From Chloranthus sessilifolius (lineage: Eukaryota > Streptophyta > Magnoliopsida > Chloranthales > Chloranthaceae): DNA of 64,000 nucleotides. Below the pieces are notes generated by a model that was given only the letters and a program-made list of their open reading frames with translations, did not search any database and was not told the origin of the DNA. The position numbers and the translations under genes are program-made. The stretch covers positions 68,923,367-68,987,366 of the forward strand of contig CM037596.1 of assembly GCA_021018995.1 (NCBI GenBank), in the 5' to 3' direction. Shown here piece after piece: positions 11,720 to 22,698 of the stretch (position 1 is the first letter of the stretch; each line of letters starts with the position of its first letter).

Positions 11720-12115
11720 CAAGGGGTTTGGCGAGAGGATCAGGTACCCACCTCCGGAAGTGGGAGAGCCGAGTTCGAATCCCCCCTTGAGGCCACCGTA
11801 GGGATTTATATCCCTTGTTGACCAGACATGTACTAACTTGGAGTGTCCGTGTTGTCACGGAGTCGCTTGTTGCGACATGAACTTGCATGCGGCACCTAAC
11901 TTAGTCGCAACGTGTGTATTAGGGCCATCGTGTTTGGGGTGATTTCCACCCATCCTCGCGGTGCGGGTCTACTCCCAAAGGGGGCTGGTCATATACGTGT
12001 CACTGCCTATCGCATTCTTTGCTACGTAGCGTCGTGAGTTGAGTAGGCTGAGTTAGCTTGGGGGAGCAAATGCCAAAGATTGCCTCATTACAGCGTGCCC
12101 CGGAGATTAATTCGT
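11720..12115 (+). mobile_element. tRNA-derived SINE
   Basis: A box-A-like TGGCGAGAGGATCAGG (11729-11744) and a box-B-like AGTTCGAATCC (11772-11782), with tRNA-like spacing, form an internal RNA polymerase III promoter. The region between can pair like a long variable arm (CCACCTCC...GGAAGTGGG). Downstream sequence is non-coding and the 3' end is uncertain; it meets a LINE RNase H relic at about 12116. It is not a functional tRNA because no acceptor stem closes. Confidence 0.6.
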
Positions 12116-12319
12116 CTAGTGCTCTACATATTTAGCTAATTCATGAGCAGCTTTGTTTCCTGATTGACGAACGTTGTTAGAAGGAGCCGACTTGAAAGAG
12201 ACTTGGACGACCGTGGTTACAAGAAGCGACTTGAACGCGGATTTTATCTCCTCAATAACGCCACCAAGATCAGATAATTTTTTAACTGTATTAAGGGCAT
12301 CGGCCACGTTAACCTTCAC
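12116..12319 (-). pseudogene. LINE RNase H (RVT_3-type) C-terminal fragment
   Basis: The reverse strand reads 67 residues ending SNNVRQSGNKAAHELAKYVEH. The pattern V-R-x-x-G-N-x-x-A-H-x-L-A is the C-terminal signature of the plant LINE-associated RNase H domain (RVT_3, PF13456 family). Only this end is present and no RT is attached, so it is a truncated relic rather than a gene. The catalytic Asp residues that lie earlier in the domain are missing. Confidence 0.7.
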
Positions 12320-12692
12320 CGTGTTTTATATATTCATTTACGATTGATTAGATACATCTTGAATGAGAGAAATAGTTGAGAAATGCATTGATCTTTTAAT
12401 TTAATTAGATTTTTAGAATTTAAGAAAGTTATATCTAACATCTAAGAAAAAATTAATAGATACAAATGAAGTAATCAACTTTCTCTCTATATCAACCGCA
12501 CATGATGACTTGCTACTCAGATCACTTTCGGTCACCTTCAATCCTCATGCGTCATGTCTCATAGGCTCGCTATGATCTTAATATCTTCATTTTTTTTATT
12601 TTTTTATTTTGAAATGAATGATCTTAACATCTTTGATGTAAAAGATTGACATAAAAACAATCTCCATCATATTGATTCAATACAGTAAAACC

Positions 12693-13162
12693 CCATCTAA
12701 AATTAATGGCTGTGTTTTATTATTTTGAATGGGTCAATGGTGATTGTTTTTCTTCTCAATCTGTTTCTCCAAAGATCTTTAGATCATGGAGTACTCATCC
12801 GACGACACACACAATGAATCATTTTGGTACATATCCTAAGAAGTGACTTGAGTACCGAGAGCACATGACCCTCGGGCTGCTTACCTAGTACTAATTCTAT
12901 TTATACAAAACTAGCATACCAACTTGGTACTCAGGTCACCTTTTGGGATGCATGTCACTTGGAATCATCATGTCCGCTGTCTGATAAGTGTACTATGATC
13001 TAAAGATCCTTAGTGCAAAAGATTGGGACAAAAAAATGATCTAAAGATCTTTAGTGCAAAAGAATGAGACAAAAAATGATCTTCATCATCCAGCCAAAGC
13101 AGTCAAACACCATCTAACATAATAAAAATCATTAAACCTAACATATCATTAATTTTAGATGG
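12693..13162. repeat. Fold-back repeat with perfect 16-bp arms
   Basis: CCATCTAAAATTAATG at 12693-12708 is the exact reverse complement of CATTAATTTTAGATGG at 13147-13162. Similar words (AAGATTGG...ACAAAAAATGATCT) recur inside and again near 22290-22320, so this looks like a dispersed MITE-like family. I could not define target duplications. Confidence 0.45.
12995..13075 (+). repeat. Tandem 41-bp duplication
   Basis: The unit beginning ATGATCTAAAGATC occurs at 12995 and 13036 with only a few substitutions, and the start of a third copy follows at 13076. Confidence 0.85.
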
Positions 13163-13389
13163 TTTTGACATCTTTCACCTAAAATCATGGACGCAAATCA
13201 CATAGAACACATAATGGTCCCACATGGCATGCATAGTACCCATGTTCAGATTCTATAATCATTCAATGGCAGGTTAGATCGGTATAATTCGGATACGTTA
13301 TAAAAAAATTGAGGATGATAAAAATAATAATAAGTTATTAAAAAAATATAATATATTTTAATATATATTATATGTATTAAAATAGAGTA

Positions 13390-13585
13390 CATATGGCTGA
13401 AATGCGTACGCTGGGATGGATGTGCGGACAGTGGAGTAACTAGAAAGGATAGAATACGAAATGAGTACAAAAGAGAAAATTTGAGAGTGACACTTATAAA
13501 GGAAAAAATTATTAACTGTCGCTTGAGGTGATTTGGACATGTTCATCGGGGGGTAAGAAGTAGATCCGATACGAAAAGTTAAGAC
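13390..13585 (+). pseudogene. LINE reverse transcriptase 3'-terminal fragment
   Basis: Starting ATGGCTGAAATGCG at 13393, the reading MAEMRTLGWMCG followed, after a frameshift, by RKDRIRNEY and a WFGHV-like stretch matches the C-terminal tail common to plant LINE RT-like proteins (the LRWMCG...TRKDRIRNE...RWFGHVQRR pattern). Several stops and frame changes are present. It is a 5'-truncated LINE end, cut on the right by the hAT element at 13600. Confidence 0.65.
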
Positions 13586-13599
13586 TCTATATGTATAAG

Positions 13600-14166
13600 T
13601 AGGGTTGTCAACGGGCCGGGCAGGGTTTTTATAGGCCCAAATATTTTTTTAGAATAAAAGTGAGGCCCGAACCCGACCCGATATCCTATCCGGGCCGGTC
13701 CCAGCCCGACCTGCTTTTGGGATGTTTGAGCCCAAACCCGATCTGGTACTAATCGGGCCAGATAAGTTTTTTATGAATTTTGCCCAACAATTTATGCATT
13801 CGAGCCAAATTCAGGCCAGTGACCCTTTAGCTAACAAATTTGCTAAAAATTTAATATTTACATTGAATTTCAAATATAAAACCAATAAAAACATGCTGAA
13901 ATCTCATACAAAATCACTGAAATTTCATTTAAAATCCCATACAAAAACAAAATATTAATTTTTATATCCTCAAAAATCTGAATATAGAACTTATTTCAGA
14001 TTCATACAAGACCCAACTAGAGCTCCAAAACTTGTTTCATACAAGAGCTGAGACCCAACCTGAACCTGTTTGATATTCATATAATACCCAACCAGAGGTC
14101 CAAAGACCTATTTCATAAAATAGTATAAGACCCAACCTCACCTTGTTTCCTAAAACACCCAACTAG
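13600..14166 (-). mobile_element. hAT element, left part (3' end relative to transposase)
   Basis: It begins TAGGGTTGTCAACGGGCC, a typical hAT terminal sequence, followed by GGGCCGGGC-like words and repeats of CCCAACYAGAG...CATACAAGACCC. The same CATACAAGACCCAA words continue at 29431 and 29454 on the far side of the CACTA transposon, which shows that this piece and 29405-31502 were one element before the CACTA landed. No matching right terminus is visible. Confidence 0.7.
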
Positions 14167-14221
14167 CACTACAAAAATTATCGGATACGCCGACGGCTGA
14201 AATTTATATGCCGTCGGCGTA
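14167..14221 (+). repeat. CACTA left terminus and subterminal hairpin
   Basis: The terminal CACTACAAAAATT is followed by TACGCCGACGGC (14186-14197) and its reverse complement GCCGTCGGCGTA (14210-14221), a 12-bp perfect stem with a 12-base loop. Subterminal repeats of this kind are the binding sites of TnpA-like proteins in En/Spm elements; binding here is inferred. Confidence 0.85.
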
Positions 14222-15439
14222 GGAGAAGATTTGGGCCAAGCCTCGACAGCTAACTCGCCCCTCCACTTAAGCCCACGACCGATCCAATCGGGCCCCTATA
14301 TAAGTATATTTTTTCCATCTCCCTTCTCCCGAACTCAAACCTTCTCCCATCTCCCTTCTTCCCTCATTCCCTCTCGCTCAAACCCTAAATCTCCCTCATT
14401 TCCTCTCGCTCAAACCCTAAATCCCTCTCGCTCAAACCCCTCTTGCTCAAATCTCTCTCGTTCAAACCCTAGCTAGCATTCACTTCTCCATCAACGATAC
14501 CTAATCTCCGAGATTTTAATGCTGTGAGACCTTTGGGATGACGCCATTGAATAATGCCATTGAAGAGCCCTGTTGAAGACGATTGAACAACTTCATCAAT
14601 TTTTTATTTCAATTTTCAGGTACTCTCCTCTCCTTATCGAAGATGTTGAATTGTGCCCTGCTTTTCCAATCTTTGATTTTCTTTTTGTTCCTCTGATTTG
14701 ACTTAGGGTTTTTATTTTTATTTTATTAGAGCTCCCTCTCACATTGAGACTCGGCCAATATGCACAATTGAGTTATTTTTCCTATGCAGTGCACCGCTGT
14801 GGGGATTTGTTGTTGCTTTTATGTTGTTTAACATCAATGGTGAGGATGATGCTCATCAGAAAATGATTAGATTTATTTCAAATTTCTGGCATTTAAATTG
14901 GCAAGGGATTTTGTTTGAGTTTATTTTAGGCTTCTTCTTCCTCCCAAATCTATTTCAGACATAACTTTAGCTATGCATCATTATTTTTCTTGATGAAGAT
15001 AATGGTAAATATGGGTTTACATTTTAACTAGATTTGTCATCAATTTTTTTATTGTTCATTATTGATAGATGCAGATTTTTTTTAAATGCTCAAAGGGTAG
15101 ATTGATGATCTGTAGAGGGGTTTATCTTCATATATCTAAACATACATGGTTTTCCTTATTATTTTTGTGTGATTTGCATCTACATAGATGATTTTTACTT
15201 TTTAGCTTTTATGGCTTACAGTTCGAAACTACTGATTTTTTTCAGATGTTGACCGGCTTACATAGTCGATCTTGCCCAGTTTTCTAGGTATAGATTTATT
15301 AATAGGCACTCTTGATCAAAGCGTTTTCTCTGTATGTTCTTCGATCTGAACCAATTTATGTCCACAATTCTATGTAATTGAATGCCCATAATTCTATAAT
15401 TCAATTTATGTTCACAACGGATGCTACTTATTTATGCAG
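14222..15439 (+). promoter_or_regulatory. CACTA 5' region: TATA box and CT-rich leader
   Basis: A TATA-like CTATATAAG lies at 14296-14304. Downstream is a CT-rich leader with the unit CTCTCGCTCAAACCCTAAATC repeated several times (14380-14470), then AT-rich intron-like sequence with CAG acceptors (for example 14613-14619). No ORF of note. It probably is the element promoter and 5' untranslated exon/intron region. Confidence 0.45.
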
Positions 15440-15547
15440 GTTTACTTTGGTCAAAATTTAGTCTGTGGGAAAGGAATGACTATTAAAGTAGGCGATCCTA
15501 TCTACGTTCTTAAAAAGGTTTCATCATTTGAGGATGCAGCAGTTTGA
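15440..15547 (+). pseudogene. Captured last exon of an mARC/MOSC-domain protein gene
   Basis: After an intron-like TTTATGCAG acceptor, 35 codons read VYFGQNLVCGKGMTIKVGD, then PIYVLKKVSS...EDAAV and a stop at 15545-15547. This is the C-terminal end of plant MOSC-domain (mitochondrial amidoxime-reducing component-like) proteins, whose last exon carries the YFGQN...VIKVGDPVxVLKK pattern. It lacks a few residues after LVC compared with relatives as I know them. The rest of the gene is absent. It lies in the CACTA on the same strand as the transposase. Identification is by motif memory only. Confidence 0.7.
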
Positions 15548-15734
15548 GTTCAGAGACTATCTCAACTGTCTCAATTCGCATGGTAATTTTTTTTTTGTTC
15601 CGTTATTAATAACTAGAGCTATCAACAGGTCAGCTTGGCCCATTACCCAAACCCGCCTAACCCATTTTTCTAATCGGGCACATAAATTTGATCCTCATTA
15701 ATTTTTCTGGTAGTGCTGGTATTCCTCGTCATAA

Positions 15735-16212
15735 TTTGCTACCAAAATGACCATCAAGAAATGCCCTAAACTGATTGCTCTGCCTAGATGTCCCTCACTT
15801 GAAAAATTAATGCTGCAAGGGAGTAATACTACAGTTTTTCTTGCAGTAGCAGACATCACATTTCTTTCATTTCTTAGCATTCATGAATTTCAGGAGACAT
15901 CTCTACTTATAGGGTATCTAACCCCTCTTCAAACTCTAATAGTTGATAGTTGCCCTGACCTTGTCCTCGTGCATCTCAAAGAGTTTACTACTTTGAGAGT
16001 AATGCATGTTAAGTGGTGCAGTAACCTCTTTTCTATCATGAACCTTAAATCTCTTGAAAAACTGCTTTTGTCTGGGTGTGAGAAATTAACAAAGAATTGG
16101 TTAACAGAGGAGGAGCTTATCCTAGGCTTGACCGATCTTAAGAATTTGTGCATTGATAACTATCGTAGTATAAAGTCTTTGTCTGATGGCGTTCAACACT
16201 TGACTGCCCTCG
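15735..16212 (+). pseudogene. Captured NLR leucine-rich-repeat fragment
   Basis: About 155 codons of LRR sequence of the plant NBS-LRR (disease resistance) type: LTIKKCPKL-like, LIVDSCPDLVLVHLKEFTTL, MHVKWCSNLFSIMNLKSLEKLLLSGCEKL and LTDLKNLCIDNYRSIKSLSDGVQHLTALESL. The C/N-P-x-L and SLPxGLQHLTxLxxL-like spacing is that of CNL-type C-terminal repeats. It has no NB-ARC domain, no start of its own and no clear gene 3' end, so it is a fragment. It lies in the CACTA just after the mARC exon. A small hAT-end-like sequence (15612-15690) sits between the two. It could alternatively be an older local R-gene relic that the CACTA enclosed. Confidence 0.72.
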
Positions 16213-16216
16213 AAAG

Positions 16217-16435
16217 TCTATTTTATCTATTTCATTATTATAATGAGGGATATTCAAGTGGCAGTCCATCGTTTAGTATTCATTTCATTCGTCCATCTGT
16301 TTTATCTAATTCATTATTATTATAATCAGGGATGTCCAAATGGCAGTCCATCGTTTAGTATTCATTTCATTCACCCATCTGTTTTATCTATTTCATTATA
16401 ATAATCGGGGATGCCCAAGTGGCAGTCCATTGATA
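16217..16435 (+). repeat. Tandem repeat of about 80 bp
   Basis: GGCAGTCCATCGTTTAGTATT occurs at 16260 and 16342, and a third partial copy (GGCAGTCCATTG) at 16421, with the flanking TTTTATCTATTTCATTAT repeated likewise. There are about 2.6 copies, immediately downstream of the LRR fragment. Confidence 0.85.
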
Positions 16436-16439
16436 GATG

Positions 16440-17440
16440 GGACAACCCAATGGTGCTGATAAGAGAATTTTAACCATATAATTAAAGCGTTTTGTGCATG
16501 TGGTATGTATCTTGCTTATAGATGCTTTGACATTTTACTTGGGATCTTACACTTCTTTCTCATTAATATTCCGAGATTTCAATGCATCTCATTTTCTTTT
16601 CTTTTTGTTCAAAATTCTCTCTTAATAATTTTTGCAAATGCTTTTTGATGATATTCTACTATCAATTTATCATGTAGTCATGATTTACATCGAGCTTACA
16701 TACATCGTAATATATGCTTATCTTGGAAATTATAGAAATTTAGAGTTTGTAAATGATTTTTGGCTTTCATATGTTGGTGCAATTCTTTTCTAACATGCTC
16801 GCAAATCTCGCATACATGATGAAAGTGTTGGAATGAGACGACATATGGTATCGTTCATTTGTATTTTGACGAGTAGTGAATTTATGTTGCAAATGATTAA
16901 AAATATAAAACAATAAAATTAAAATAACGATGAATTCTTGTTGTATGCCTCTCTTGCAATTAAAACCAATGAGGAAGATCTTGTGGAGAATGGAGATGTC
17001 ATTTGTGCAAGACCGGCAAAGGCTATGGTTCGAGAGGACTTCCTTTATAGTTGAAAAGGGTTTTGGCATTTGAGATTATGGACATGAGTGAAATCAAGGT
17101 TAAGGTTAGTGTTATGATTGGTTCAAAGAGAGAGACCCGGAAAAACAAGGAAGAAAAAGTCCAGAAAAGATAGGCAGTAGGCATTGAATGAAGAATGTAG
17201 GCTGACATCTCGATTCGAGATATTGACCCCTTTATGATCTACTTAAGACATAAATGGGAATACAAGTTGAGTCTATTTTTATGCTTTTTCATCTATTCAT
17301 ATAACTGTGGATCATTATATATTCAATCGTCATTCGAAGGTATAAATCGAATCCTTCAAGGCATGTGATCATTCATAATATAACAAGAATCCGTTGTTGA
17401 TATATTTGGCATAGGTTGTAATCCCCCTTTATGTCTTGTA
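16440..17440. other. No recognisable gene
   Basis: AT-rich sequence inside the CACTA. Short reading frames only, none with a domain I recognise. Confidence 0.5.
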
Positions 17441-18190
17441 CGTCATCATTTCAATGGGGTCTCATAATATGCTCTATAATGCCTTAGAAATCCTGAACCC
17501 GAGTCCGGTGTGTACTGCACAAGTATCCTTTGTCAAGGGCAATCTGCACCTTCTAATTTAGATCAAATCATTAAAATGTGCAGAGCACCTTCAAAGTGCA
17601 GTATACGTATTGAATTAAGTGATTAGTCACGTAAACCCGGGAGAATGCCCTGGTTAAAGACTTAAGTGATTGGTTTAAGGTCTAGAGATCAAATGGGCTA
17701 GGTACCTAATTATTTTTGAAGCTAGTTACATAAGGACCATACACGGTCTTGAATGTGCAGGTCACACATTGGATCAGTGCACATAACTATATATGCCAAC
17801 TCACATGCATAACATTTGCATGCATTTTGTTTTAGAGTTTTGAGAAAGAAAGAACCCACAAGAGCTTTCTCTATTCTTTTGAAGTAGAAACCTTTGAACT
17901 CCTTGCTCGATCACTTATTTCACGCCACGAGAAACCTCGTGATGAATCCGAAATCAAGAGAAATACCGATCAGCAACCATCGAAATCAAGAATTGATCTA
18001 TCGCGAGAGAAGGAATGATCTAACACTGATTAGAACTTGCGTTTTCACACAAGTTCCCAAGTAGATCAGTGGTTATTACCGCTATTTTCAACTGTGTTTT
18101 AACACAGAAAATCTGACCTTAATATTTATAAGATCGAGGACAATTTAGTGGTGTTTTGACACTGTGAAACTGGTTTCTAAGTAGTTTTTT
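17441..18190 (+). other. Possible solo LTR remnant (uncertain)
   Basis: The stretch has the feel of a copia LTR: a TATATATG at about 17790, then purine-rich sequence, and an end-like region with TCAACTGTGTTTTAACACA at 18089-18107. I cannot define paired TG...CA ends or a target duplication, so the call is weak. No gene is seen. Confidence 0.25.
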
Positions 18191-18423
18191 ATCTACTAAC
18201 CTGAAGTTATAGCATTATGGGCTGCGGTTTGCATTAAAAAAAAAATTATATTTTCAGCGAGATTCTGGAGATCATTTGATTTTTTTGGTAGTTCTTTCTT
18301 GTGCTTCATCAGCATTGGATTGATTGTATGATGGTACATATAGAGATTCTGTCTATATGCTTTCTATTTGTTTTTCATACATTCGATTTATGACTGACTA
18401 GTTTCAAACTTGGAATTTGTAGG

Positions 18424-18464
18424 TTCTTGTGAAGCAAGCTGGTTTGAAGCTCCAAGAAAATGTA
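18424..18464 (+). other. Intron-flanked mini-exon-like sequence, unassigned
   Basis: Between an acceptor (TTTGTAG) and a donor (GTAAG) lie 13 codons reading VLVKQAGLKLQEN. It looks like a captured internal exon but is too short to name. Another acceptor/donor-bounded stretch occurs at about 18238-18267. Confidence 0.3.
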
Positions 18465-18863
18465 AGATTTTATTCCTCATTCTTTTCCCTTAGCCTTTCC
18501 ATTCTAGTGTGGAACTAGTTTGCGATTTAGTTCGCTTCGGTTCAGTTAGATAGAGAGAATTGGAAACTTTTAAAGAAAAAAACTTAATTTTGGTTGAATA
18601 CTTCACTGAATTGCATATGCTTTAGCAAGTATAGGGGAGAAAAAAAACCCAAATCTGATGCTTCTCGGTTAAAGCCATCTGTAAATTTAAAAAAAAATCA
18701 CTTAATTACAAAAGAAAGATTACCCTACTGAGTTTTTTATTAGAATCAAATTTTTGACTTTTTCAAAATAGGAAAGTATCAGCCAAACTTACTTACATAG
18801 CAACTAGGAAAGTATCAGCCAAACTAAAAAAATGTTCTTTATGGATTTTGCTTCTTAATGCAG

Positions 18864-18950
18864 TATTATTTTAAAGCACGTTTTCCCTTCAACAAAGATC
18901 AATTTGCTGATTTACTGCTGATATCTGGTATTGCAGGAGTTATATCATAG
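18864..18950 (+). pseudogene. Captured exon of an MFS transporter gene (hippocampus-abundant-transcript-like)
   Basis: After an AATGCAG acceptor, 28 codons read YYFKARFPFNKDQFADLLLI then SGIAGVIS and TAG, followed by GTATTT. In plant hippocampus-abundant-transcript / tetracycline-transporter-like MFS proteins the motif is YYLKAxFHFNKDQFADLMxISGIAGxISQ, so TAG is most simply CAG (Gln) mutated at the exon end, and GTATTT the donor. Only this one exon is seen. Same strand as the transposase genes. Identification is by motif memory. Confidence 0.62.
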
Positions 18951-19244
18951 GTATTTTTATTTGCTATTGTGCATTTATATGTTTGTTAACATGAGATTCA
19001 TTGCATTTCTTCTCTTCGCACTTATATTAAGTTTTTCGATGCTTCTCATACCTATATCATAGGTATGTCTATTACTATTTTGTCGACCCTCCTTGTGATT
19101 GATAAAGTTGAATCATAGTGTTTGATCGTATTAGTATCACTAGTCTTTCTCACTTTCTCTCACTTTCTCATACTAGTCTCACTAGTCTCACGAGTTCAGC
19201 TCAAATAATCAATCTCTATTTTCAAAGCTTCTTGCATAGACATT

Positions 19245-21803
19245 ATGGATAAAAGCTGGATGCAGAAGCCTCGGTAAGCATTTTTTATTACGACTAATTA
19301 ATATTCCTAAATAGCTAGTATTTTGATGAAGTGGTGAAAGTAATGACTTTTTGAAATATGTTGCTATAATAGAAACACTGAAGCATACTATGATGGGGCA
19401 AGAGATTTCATTAAATTTGCTGACTCTCGTGGAGCAGTTTATGATGGAAGGTTAAAATGCCCCTGTATCAAATGTTGCAACGTCTACTATCAAGACGTGA
19501 AGACAACATATGATCATATCATATGGCACGGAATTGGGAAGAGCTACACTACGTGGTTTTTTCATGGGGAAAATAACACGTCATCGAGTTTTACACGAGA
19601 TGAACCATTGGCTGATGTAGTTGAAGAAGATGATGATACAACTGATGATATGAGGAGCATGTTACATGATTTGTGTGGGGTTCTGAGTGAAGAAGAAACT
19701 CATGATAGTCCGAGACAAGGCACAGAGAGTACATTGGATGACAATACAGCTAGATTTTTTAAATTGGCCGATGATGCGGAGTTGGCCCTCTACACGGGGT
19801 GTAAACATACAAAATTATCTTTTATCGTAAGACTATGGCATATCAAATGCCTTTGTGGATGGAGCAACAAATCCTTCTCAATGTTACTTGACTTGTTAAG
19901 AGAGGTGCCTTATTGGGAGCACAATCTCCTAAGACATAATCTCGATGTGATGCATATTGAAAAAAATATTTGTGATAATGTGCTCTTCACGCTTTTGGAC
20001 ATTGATGGAAAAAGTAAGGATGAGATAAATGCGAAAAAAGACTTGGCTGAGATGGGATTGAGGAAAGAGTTGCATCCACAACAAATAGATTCAAACAAAT
20101 TCAAATTACCAGCTTCAATTTACAATTTGGATAGACATGGAAAAGAACAGTTTTGCAGAGTCCTTAAAAATATGAAGATTCCGGATGGTTTCTCGTCTAA
20201 TATCTCAAGCCGTGTCAATGTCAAAGAACGAAAGATAACTGGATTGAAAAGCCATGACTCACACACCATATTACAATATTTTTTGCCTATGTGTATTCGA
20301 CATATCCTACCAAAGTATGTGGCGAGGACTTTAATAGACTTGAGCACATTCTTTCGCGAATTATGTTCGAGAGTTTGTCGAACTGACGATTTGATCCGCC
20401 TCGAGAAGAACATAGCACTGACACTTTGCCATTTTGAGCGGATCTTCCTGCCTGCTTTTTTTGCCATCATGGTGCACATGTCGATACACTTGGCATCGAT
20501 GCATTACTTGGTGGACTGTGCACTATCGATGGATGTATACCATTGAGAGGTTTGTATTGATGCCTTGTCACTTTTCAATTAAACATGAGAGAATATTAAT
20601 GTGTTTGATAACACAAACTTAAGTTGTCGAAATCGGTACTTGTTCACTTTAAAGTCGTATAAATAATAGGGCTCAACTTTGAGGGTCCATTGCAGAAGCC
20701 TATTTGGCGGATGAATGTCTCACATTTTGCTCTCGATACTTGCACAATGTTGAGTCAAAGCTAAACCGACCCAAAAGAAGTGATGAGGAAACATCAATGA
20801 GAAGCGCCAAAGTGTTCAATCTTACCGATTTGGAATGGACACAGGCTCATCGTTATGTCCTCTACAATAATGTTAACGTCATAGGATATATAGAGTATAA
20901 AGCGTTAACAAAAATTCCTATTATATTTAGAGAGTTGATTTATTCAATTGTTTTAATATATGAATCCTTTTATGTAGGGATCATAAAAGAGTAATTCGAC
21001 ACAAGTTACATCGCATGCGCTTGCATGATATAGAGAAAGAACACGAAAGGCATTTCATCTATTGGATTAAGGATCGTGTATGTAACTATATATTTCTAAA
21101 ATCATCATCAATATAGCTCATTTTTTCTCATGATTAATACTTTCTCCCCTATTCTTAATAGATACGAGATGAAATGAAAATTGGATTTACATTGCCAAAA
21201 GAGCTTCAGCTGTTAGCCGAGGGACCTCATCATATTGCTGAAAGGCTGAAATGCTATCCTATTAATGGATACAATTTCAAAACAGTTGCAAGAGAATCAA
21301 AGACTAAAATGCAAAATAGTGGAGTCTATCTATCGGCGGCGAGTACTAGCTTTGCAAGTGGGATATCAATCCGATTATTGGCAATGTGGAATATTTTGGC
21401 CGATTGATCGACATAATTCAGACTAACATATTCTGATAAATTGAAGGTTACAATGTTCAAATGCGAATGGGTAGATGTTCGCGTAGAAGGGAGGGGAATA
21501 AAGCAAGATCATTTGGGGAACACACTTGTGAATTTCACACGATTGGCATTTTCTGATGAACCATATGTGTTGGCTTCCCAAGTCAAACAAGTTTTCTACG
21601 TAGATGATCCTATTGACCCAAATTGGAAGGTTGTTTTTAAAGTCAAGCCCAAAGGAGCTTCTGAGTTGAGAATAGAAGATCGTGAACTGTTAATGAGTGA
21701 CCAAAATTTAAATGATAGAGGAAATGTAAATGATGATTGTGTGATGACGAGTGGATTAGAACAGATCGAGAGGAGAAATTGTTGTAGTGTGAGGACTTCA
21801 TAA
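19245..21803 (+). pseudogene. TNP2-type CACTA transposase with internal deletion
   Basis: Transposase of the En/Spm TnpD/TNP2 type. Exon 1 (19245-19273) encodes MDKSWMQKP; a GT-AG intron follows; exon 2 runs 19373-20545. Residues 1-90 are the transposase-associated domain (CPCIKCCN, TYDHIIWHGIGKSYTTWFFHGE). Then LLDLLREV joins in frame at about 19905 to PYWEHNLLRHNLDVMHIEKN, so most of the TNP2 catalytic core, some 250 or more residues in relatives, is missing. The DUF4218-like part (HMSIHLA) ends exon 2. Further exons are 20697-20994, about 20977-21079, 21162-21407, and a DUF4216-like end (FKCEWVDV, LASQVKQVFYVDDPIDPNW) at 21441-21803 after a frameshift. It is not expected to be catalytic. 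Confidence 0.88.
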
Positions 21804-21869
21804 TGACAATGAACAATAGTATTTCAGATTATATGAGACAAAGAGGATGGTCTAAACAATGGTTGATAT

Positions 21870-22130
21870 TATATTAAACAGATTGGATGGTCTAAATCTC
21901 CCTAAAATGCCATTTTTGGGCTCTTACACGTCAATCTATCACTTTAATTATATTATTAAATAGATTGGATGATGTAAGATCATTTAAACACCATCTAGTA
22001 TTTTAGGGAGATCCACACTGATACATATCAGGTATCACCCAACCCAAAAGAAAAGTAGGCTTTCAAGGGCCTCAAGATATCCACACCGATACATATCAGG
22101 TATCAGCCTCCCATAAGGTTACATATCCAC
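21870..22130. repeat. Fold-back repeat and short duplication
   Basis: ATCTCCCTAAAATG (about 21895) is mirrored by TATTTTAGGGAGAT (about 22000), with GATTGGATG repeated between, so the segment can fold back like a small MITE. Next to it CCACAC(C/T)GATACATATCAGG is present twice (about 22012 and 22082). Confidence 0.45.
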
Positions 22131-22698
22131 ACCTATAAGATTGTGAAATGCTGATTCCACATGTTACACATCCCCAAAACTGCCTGATCATGGGTGTACT
22201 AGAAGAGGTTCTGAGGTCATTTTTGAAATCTGTGCCATGTATAATCAATAGCTGATCTCATAAGTGAGCCATCATCCAGATGTCAGTTTTGTGGAAGATT
22301 GGGCCGAAAAATGATCTCTATCGTTCGATTCAAGACAGTCAATGATTTTTATGCGAGAAAACCTTGATTGCAAAGACTGAATATTTGGTTGCAAATACTG
22401 TTATTCTAGTGATATTGGTGATGCTACCATTACTGCCTTCAAAACAATCCAAAATAATTAAATAATGTGTTTTTTCCACTTTAACTGTTCCATAGCTGTT
22501 TATGACTGTTATGGCTGCAGTTTCTACTTTCCAATGGATTTTGTGGTAACTCAGATGTATACCTTCCTCCTTTGTGAAGCTTGATGTCAATGATCTTTTC
22601 TAGTCTTTTGGGTACCCTGATTGTTCTTTAAAATCATGGACAATAGTATCTGATAGCCATAATTGTAATATTTTTCCTTGATTGTTTGGGTGTTACAG
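22131..22698. other. Non-coding stretch inside CACTA
   Basis: No domain recognised. The end (from about 22600) reads like the 3' part of an intron, with a T-rich run and GTGTTACAG leading into the neprosin-type exon. GATTGGGCCGAAAAATGATCT near 22299 resembles the fold-back family at 12693-13162. Confidence 0.4.

Noticed and set aside
11720..11795. Possible tRNA gene
   Set aside because: Boxes A and B are present but no acceptor stem can be drawn, and it continues into non-tRNA sequence; SINE is the better call.
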